A DNA stretch of 64,000 nucleotides from Atkinsonella hypoxylon. Its lineage: Eukaryota > Ascomycota > Sordariomycetes > Hypocreales > Clavicipitaceae. Below are positions 57,705-64,000 of this stretch, piece after piece (the stretch's first letter is position 1; each line of letters begins with the position of its first letter). Under the pieces are notes generated by a model. It had not been told where the DNA came from. It worked only from the letters and a program-made list of their open reading frames with translations, and did no database searches. Both the position numbers and the translations under genes were made by a program. The stretch lies in the NCBI GenBank assembly GCA_000729835.1, contig JFHB01000108.1:37864-101863 (forward strand), in the 5' to 3' direction.

Positions 57705-60700
57705 TTAGCAACATTAGGTACATTATAGTGCCTATTATGCTCTGATAAAGCTTATGATCGGATTTTGAGAGAAGTTTTGTAACTAGTTGCTTTAGAATCC
57801 CTGGCTGTATAGGGATAGAAGCCGGCTTAGCATCTAGCATTTTGAATCTTTCTAGGGCTTCAAGGATGTATTAAGATTAATGGATTTTAATAGACCTTTT
57901 AGACCTATTACGGGTGATTTAAACGCCTAGAAAGAATTCTACTGGTCCTCTATCTTCTATTGGATAAGCTTTATGTAATAACTTCTATAGCTTATTGATA
58001 TAGCTTAGATTTAGACCAATTAGAAGACAGTTATCTACGTAAGTAGCAATATACGTAGATATAGCTGGGTTATAAAAGACTGCTGGGTCTAATATAAGAG
58101 GTTTAAATCTATGCTTTTAAAGTAATTCTGTTAGAATTTGCTGCTATTCTCTAGGACTTTGCTTTAGACTATAGAGGGATTTTTCTAGCTTAATTACTTG
58201 CTCTTTAGAGGGCTTGTAATTACAGCTTTTTAGTAGCTTAGCTACTAATAGCGTTGCTTCTGTAAATTCAACGAATCTATCTAGGATTTCTATATAAATA
58301 GCTTCCTTTAGCTTGCTATTTAAAAACGCTCCTATAAAGTCAATTTGCTTAACTTCCTAGTTATTAAAAGCTGTAAGGGCTAATAATATACGCTAGCTAG
58401 GAGGAATACTAGTTGCAGCAAAGGTCTCTAGATAGTCTTAACCTTCTATTTGCAGAAATCCCTTAGCAACAAGGCGGGCCTTATATTTAATAGAATTATT
58501 TTCTTTATCCTTTTTAAGCCTATAAACAAGCCTATTCTTTAGAACTCTTCGGCCCTTAGGTACTTAGTCTTTCCCTATAAATTTAAAGGTTCCAGCAGCT
58601 AATAGCTGCTTAAATTCGCTATAGGTAGCTTCTATCTAATGCTGCTTAGCAGAGCTTTTTAGGGCTTACTTCCACGTGTTAGGAAGTTCATCCTTATTAC
58701 TATTAGAAGTAATAGCTGCTTTAGTTCTTACCTTAAAGCATAGATCCTTAATTAAGGAAAATATATCTCTATCTAAATCTATAGCATTAGCATTAGCTTT
58801 AGCTTCTATAGTAGCTTCTATAGGTGTTTCTATAGGTATAGGGGCTTTAGGGGCCTCTATAGCTTCTATAGGGTTGCTTAGTAGAAGAGCTTAATCTACA
58901 GGTTCTAGTGGATAATTTAGCACATCTAGATAACTAGGATAAGGATACTTAGGAGTATAATTATCCACTAATTGCTGGTCATCGATTTCTCCCTCTAAAG
59001 GATTATCTACTATAGAACTAATAGGAACCTTAGGGATGCCCTAAGAAATAGGGCCTATTCCTTCTATAATTTTAACAAAGCTAGTCTTTATAACAGCTCG
59101 TTTAGAGGGGATATATATTAAATATACATTAGAACCTAGTGTAGCTAAAAGTCTACTAGGAATAGTTCTTTTAGCTAGCTTCTGCAACCTAGATCTCTGT
59201 TCTAAAGGAATTAGAACTTCGTAATAGGAGCCTATAGCCCTTATTTTAGTAAAATTAGGCTTATAGGTCTTAGAAGGCTCTAAATTAGCTAGGTATAGCT
59301 GTTTAGGACTTAGTAGTTTAGTACTATTCGCAGTAGTATTAACTAAATCCACTATAGCAGGAAGGATGTAAGACTATAGATATAGAGGTAATTATAACTA
59401 CTGTAGGGTAGCACGCAAACGGTCTAGAAGTACCCTTATAGCTTTCTCTATTAGCCTATTCTGTTCGTAAATATAGGGGCAAGAGGTGCTAAAGCAAATA
59501 CCCTTAGAAGATAGCTAAGCTTACAACTTAGTATTAATTTCTATACTACTATTAAAATAAAGGTGTTTAGGGTAGCAGTTATACTGGTTCTTTAATTCCT
59601 TAAAGAAGCCTTTAATACAGCTATAGAGAGTAGAACCCTCTTTATTAGCTAGATTAAAAGACCACTTATACCGTAATTTTCTATTAATTAGAAAAAGAAC
59701 TAAAGGCCTCTTATTGTGCAGTATAGGCTCTATTTTAACGGTATCTCCCTCTATAATATCTAAACATCTAGGGGGGTTAAGAATAGCACGCTTGCTAGGT
59801 CTTCTAACAGCTTTAGCTTAATTGCAAGCTAGGCAGTTAAAATCCTTTTCCTTGATTTTCGAAAAATCAGGAATTCCTTTAGTAATAGAAGCAGTCTTCT
59901 TTAGTAAAGGGAGTCCTATATGCCCTAATCTAACGTGCCAAGTAGCAGCTAATTCTAGGAGCTTCTTATAGGAAGAAGAAGCTATAGGGTTACTAGAATT
60001 ATCATTAGAGCTAGCTTCCTGTTGCTCCCTATCTTGCTAGATCTCTTGAGAACTACAGGCCTCGTTTAAGGGATCTAGACGGCCATTTCCTCTAATATCT
60101 AGCAACTTAGGATTTAGACCTTCTAAATCCCTGTTATTAGAAGGAATCTAACTAGGAGCCCGTTTAGGAACTAGGGCTAATGGCTCTATAGCATCGTTAT
60201 TAGTATTATCTTCTTCTTCTTCAAAATCAGATAATTCCTCAATTCAGCTATATTCCTCAGGATTAAAACTAGGCTGTTAAGGGATTTAAACCTCTATAGA
60301 ATAACTAGTATTATAATTGCTATTATAACTACTAAATCCTATATAAGAGAGATTTACGTGGTTTTTACACACTCTAGGGGTCTCTTGCCCCTTAAGCTGT
60401 AGAAAGAAACTATACTTTTTGGGATTTAGAAGCCTACAGCAGCTTCTATCAGCTAGAAATAGCTAATTTCTAAGGAGAGTGCCCCCTGTTAAATAGTGCT
60501 TTAGACCACTAATTAGGTTAGTATCTAAACCTAGGCAATATAGAGCATCCTTTAGAGCTAAAGGCCTGTATTTAGCTAGATTTATACTAACTAGTACCTA
60601 GAATACAGCAGTTCCCTGTCCTTTAGGATAAATAGGACCTCCTCTAGTAGCAATAGGCGCGGTTTTACCCTTTTTTATAGGCTTAAAAGTCCTAAAAAAT

Positions 60701-62259
60701 GCCTTATTGTTAACTATATAATAGGTAGAACCTATATTGTATAGTAAGGAGTTTTTAATTATTCCGTTAAAGTAATTAAAAGAAGGGGTATTATTGCTAG
60801 TGGTACTAGTATCACTAGTAGTAGATTCTGTATCTAAGTCGTAAGAATTATCACTACTAGAACTGCTAGAATTATTAGATTCTATAGTATCCTAGTTACT
60901 AGTAGATAGGTTATAACAACCTATAGCAAAAGCAGCTTCTTTATCCTTATTTCTAGAATTTTTGTTACTTCTTCTTTAGCCCTTCCACTTCTTCTTATTC
61001 TTAGAGGCTTTATTTTGATCTTTTTCTTTAGAGGCATTAGAATTATTAGAATTAGAATCGGAATTCTTCTTCTAATTAGAAGGATTCTTTCTTTAGTTAG
61101 CTTTATTATTATTAGAACTATTAGAATTAGAAGCTTTATAACTAAGAGCCTTAGATATAGAGAAGCTTTTATCTCTTTATTCTTCTAATAAGTTAGCTAT
61201 AAGGAACTGTAAATTTAGTATTTTTACAGATAGACCTTGTGCTCTAGCAGCTCTAATAGAATATTGCTGCCTTTTAGCCTAGCTAGGGAAGGTCTTCTTT
61301 AAAGCATTAATATAATAATTTACCTAGTTAATAGGGTTAATAGCTACACCACAGAGCTGTAATCTAGCTAGTAAATTATTAAATTCAGCATTAAAGGCCT
61401 CTAAAGATCCCTTATAGTTCGAAAACGATAAGTTATAATAACTAGCATATAGCGTACTACGTTGTATTTTAGCACTCTGCAAATACTGCCTAACTAGAAC
61501 GTTATAGGCATCTATAGGGGACTTATGCTAGCTTATAGCAGCTTAAGGTCCAGATTAGCAACTATCTCTTATAATTATAAGGATAATAGCTTGCTCTAAA
61601 TCTACTAATATACTAGCTATACTAGGATTATTAATAAATTAAGGGAATCCTAGTGCTCTAAATTAAATAGTTAAAGCTTACTTCTACTGTTTAAAATTTT
61701 TAGGGCCTTTTAGCTTAGCAGCCTCTAGAATAGAGTAGACCTTCTTATTTAGCTCTTTTATAGTGCCTTTATTAAAAGCAGGCAGAAAAGTAGCACTATT
61801 AGAACTAGAAGGTTTAGGGGCTTTAAAAGAGACTTTAGAAGCTCTTTTAGAAGTAATAGGATCTACTACCTTAGAGGGAGACCCTATAGAGAGATTACCT
61901 ATAGATGTAATTATAGTATCTAATTTACTTAGTAAATTAGCTATATTACCTTTATTTTAGCTTTATTTTGCTTTACTATGCCTAATAAATCTATTTAGGG
62001 TCTTTTATTGCTTATCTATTTAAGCTTTTAGATCAGCTTAAACATTATAGACTTACACTACTCTTTTAGAAGCTAATCTAGCTTCTTTTAGAGCCTTCTT
62101 AGCTGTATAATCTTCTTTATTAGAAGAGGAATCTACTAGCTAAGGGGGGGATCTAGCTAGACTAGGAAAGCTAGTAGCAGCAGCTGTAGCTAGTGTACTA
62201 GAACCACTACTCTATTTAGGGCTTATGCTCTTTCCCTTACCTGTTCCTTTTAGTGCTAT
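57705..62259 (-). pseudogene. Copia G gag-PR-IN-RT part
   Basis: Rest of the G polyprotein, from ATA at 62259 (former ATG) down to the D'' insertion. With the nested elements removed the frame is 1,746 codons, the family length. RT lies next to D'': 57840-57710 is open and low in RIP ('MLDAKPASIPIQPGILKQ' at its start). Beyond about 57870 RIP stops become regular, with YVDN near 58035-58045. Integrase C-terminal sequence is open at 59352-59041 (103 codons, starting 'MDLVNTTANSTK'). HHCC is at about 59960-59830 and here keeps the Trp codon TGG (59938-59940) before the first His. Protease is near 60730. The linker is at about 61150-60850, and gag at about 61960-61140. Confidence 0.92.
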
Positions 62260-63180
62260 TTTTAAGGGTTTTAATAGCTAATTTAACGCTCTTTATAGCT
62301 AATTATAGCCTAAATTACAGTGGAAATAGTAGTAAATAACAGTAATAATTCTTACTAAATATAGGCTAGAAGTGCCCTATATTTTCAGAAATTATACTAA
62401 GATTTTTCTCTAATTTCTTTTGTAATAGGTATAACGGGCTCTAAAAGCTACGTTATATCGCAATCTGTATACACATACAATTTGTATAGCAGACTAGATT
62501 AATAAGCGGTCGCGAGGGGCACAAAACATAGGTCCTAGCTATTTTTAGCTAAAAAATTCAGGAGATTCTTCTCCAATTAGGTTCTAATAAATTAGTAGAG
62601 ACCTAGGCACAGCTAATTTAGGGATATCCAGCTAATTCCTACTTTAAAATCCCAACTAGTGGGATTACTATACAAATTAATTCTGCAACCGAAAACACAG
62701 GAATATCTACAATAAGAGCTGTTAGGTATGCACTATAAATTGTAGTATAGCTACTAACAGAGGTGCATAGGGTGCACAATATATAAGATAATAGTACAAC
62801 AATAAGCGATGCAGTGCAGCGCTAAGCTTATTTCTTAATGGAAATAATTAATTAAGCAGTGCCTAATAAAACAATTCGCAGTGCAAATATAATGTATATA
62901 GATATATATATTTTAATGTTGTACAACAATAGAACCTAGCTATTAAGAATAGCTTTAAAAGTGTATATACACTAGGTGCATAGAACTAGTGCAGAAGGCA
63001 CAGGGTGGGCAGAATAAAAACACCAGTATAGTAGCTAGCGATATGTGTGCAGCAGGTATTAATAGCTTCCAGCAAGCTACTAATAGCAGCAATAGCTGCT
63101 AGCGCAGGTCTTAATATAGCTTCTAGTGGGTAATACAGTACACAATAGTAGATTTTCAGCGGGCTAACAGCTTGCAGATA
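62260..63180 (-). other. Copia G untranslated leader
   Basis: Co-linear with the leaders of A, B and E, with no conserved frame. Compared with B and E it carries a small extra ACTAGTGC near 62988, apparently a short insertion in a GTGCATAGAGTGC context. Confidence 0.6.
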
Positions 63181-63200
63181 GGTCTTCTGGGCTTATAACC
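63181..63200 (-). promoter_or_regulatory. Copia G primer-binding site
   Basis: Plus strand GGTCTTCTGGGCTTATAACC: one transition from the B and E site (CCGGG to CTGGG), immediately inside the 5' LTR. Confidence 0.62.
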
Positions 63201-63895
63201 TATTGAAAATAATAGGGATTACAGGACTAGATATCTAAGAGAGTAGTAGTCTCTTAGATTTAGCACCTGTAATTGCTCCTAGCAATTATTACGTAGTGGA
63301 AGCAGCAGCAGCCTAAATTAAGCTGTAGTGTATAGTATAGATTACGTAGAGGCAATAGATAACTGTAATAGTAGTATCTTTATATTGAGAGCGCTGTAAC
63401 AAACTTAGTGAGAGTAGGATCTTAAATCTTTCTAGTCCCTTATAGACCTACTAACTATATTAGCGGGCTGTAGTTGCTAGAAGGGGCTTATAGGCTACTT
63501 TATAATTTCCGCAAAAAGATTTACTATATAAAAACAAAAAAATCGACTTACAGCTATACAAACGAGACGCCTATATATACAATTTAATAAATTCCACTAA
63601 TAATAAGTAACTCTTATAAGCAACTTTATCTAATAATTATATTATTAAATAGCCCTAATTCTTAGCTTTTAAATAGTATACTTCTTGAATTTTTACTATC
63701 GCTAGTTGTAGAGAAAATCGCAGTTAAAGTTGACTATAGGTTAGGCAACTTTGCCTTAGTCGATTCTAGATGTTTCGCATCTAGTAACAGCGATATCTCT
63801 ACCAAAAATCAACGTAACAAGACCTAGTTAGGGTTACGTAATAGAGCAACTAGTAGGCATAAAAATAGGCTATACAGGGTAGCTTATTTTTAACA
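63201..63895 (-). repeat. Copia G 5' LTR
   Basis: 695 bp. The outer right end retains AGTTGACTATAGG, TAGTCGATTCTAG, ATGTTTCGCATC and CTACCAAAAATC. The inner left end is more converted than the partner's. Confidence 0.95.
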
Positions 63896-64000
63896 CTATT
63901 ACGTAACCCTTACTAGGTTTTATTACATTAATTTTTAGTAGAGATATTGTTGTTACTAGATATAACTATCTAGATTTAACTAAGGTAAAGTTACCTAACC
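63896..64000 (+). repeat. Copia F 3' LTR, part 2, running off the window
   Basis: Resumes the F LTR at CTATTACGTAACCCTTACTAGG, matching bases about 58-160 of the Copia A LTR. It is strongly converted: the CTAGATG/CATCTAG hairpin has decayed to CTAGATATAACTATCTAG near 63955-63975. About 540 bp of this LTR should lie beyond the window. Confidence 0.93.

Larger units (their letters stand above)
43614..63895 (-). mobile_element. Copia G: family-A element expanded to 20 kb by nested insertions, TSD CTATT
   Basis: Minus-strand element inserted in F's 3' LTR. TSDs CTATT lie at 43609-43613 and 63896-63900. It spans 20,282 bp, but removal of the solo LTR (44662-45360), gypsy D'' (45961-57704) and their TSDs leaves 7,830 bp, the family size. 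LTRs 43614-44308 and 63201-63895 are both 695 bp. PPT is at 44309-44318 and PBS at 63181-63200. The part nearest D'' is much less RIP-mutated than the rest. Confidence 0.97.

Noticed and set aside
1..64000. CRISPR array, bacterial operon, rRNA or host fungal gene
   Set aside because: No short regularly spaced repeats, no bacterial signals, no intron-containing or conserved host frame. Every stretch is explained by one of four retrotransposon families except the D'' cargo region.
1..64000. AT-rich mitochondrial DNA as the source
   Set aside because: Multiple TSD-flanked nuclear LTR retrotransposons and a strand-symmetric CpA-to-TpA pattern fit RIP of nuclear DNA, not a mitochondrial genome.

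Overview
This window is a dense nest of decayed LTR retrotransposons from what is very probably a filamentous ascomycete (Pezizomycotina). I see no host gene, tRNA, rRNA or CRISPR array. The DNA is AT-rich. TpA is in great excess, while CpA, TpG and CpG are scarce. Reading frames are broken almost only by TAG and TAA, at positions where Gln (CAG, CAA) or Trp (TGG) is expected. This is the signature of repeat-induced point mutation (RIP), which acts on duplicated DNA in fungi.

Four LTR families account for nearly every base. Family A is a Ty1/copia element: about 7.85 kb, LTR about 700 bp, 5-bp target duplications (TSDs), one frame of about 1,740-1,750 codons. Its copies are A, B, E, F and G plus solo LTRs. 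Family C is a second, unrelated copia: LTR about 315 bp, about 6.3 kb when empty. Its copies are C and C'. Family D is a Ty3/gypsy element: LTR about 487 bp, 4-bp TSDs, 11.7 kb. Its copies are D'', D' and one solo LTR. Gypsy-1 is a chromodomain-bearing Ty3/gypsy element with one 3' LTR of about 395 bp.

The junctions and TSDs give the order of insertion. The outermost element is F (+). Its protease-region fragment lies at 32334-32463, the rest of pol at 40299-43310, and its 3' LTR is split between 43547-43613 and 63896-64000. Its 5' part must lie left of the window, so the 64 kb appears to sit inside one old 7.8-kb copia copy. F received D' (-, right LTR end at 32333), E (-, 32464-40298) and G (-, 43614-63895, inserted in F's 3' LTR). 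D' received C' (+, tail at 14550-16200), B (-, 16852-24723) and C (-, 25108-31915, inserted in D''s LTR). C' received Gypsy-1 (+, 265-14549). Gypsy-1 received A (+, 3139-10984), a solo LTR (1194-1886) and the LTR cut by the window start (1-264). C received a solo D LTR (30304-30791). G received a solo A-family LTR (44662-45360) and the complete D'' (45961-57704). The nest is five levels deep.

The genes are remnants of gag-pol polyproteins: gag, aspartic protease, integrase, reverse transcriptase and RNase H in copia order, or gag-PR-RT-RH-IN (plus chromodomain in Gypsy-1) in gypsy order. None looks functional. The most unusual signal is a reciprocal pattern of LTR decay. In every full-length element, the half of each LTR facing outward keeps far more CpG, CpA and TpG sites than the same half of the partner LTR facing inward. 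RIP damage therefore follows distance from the element edge, not the sequence itself.
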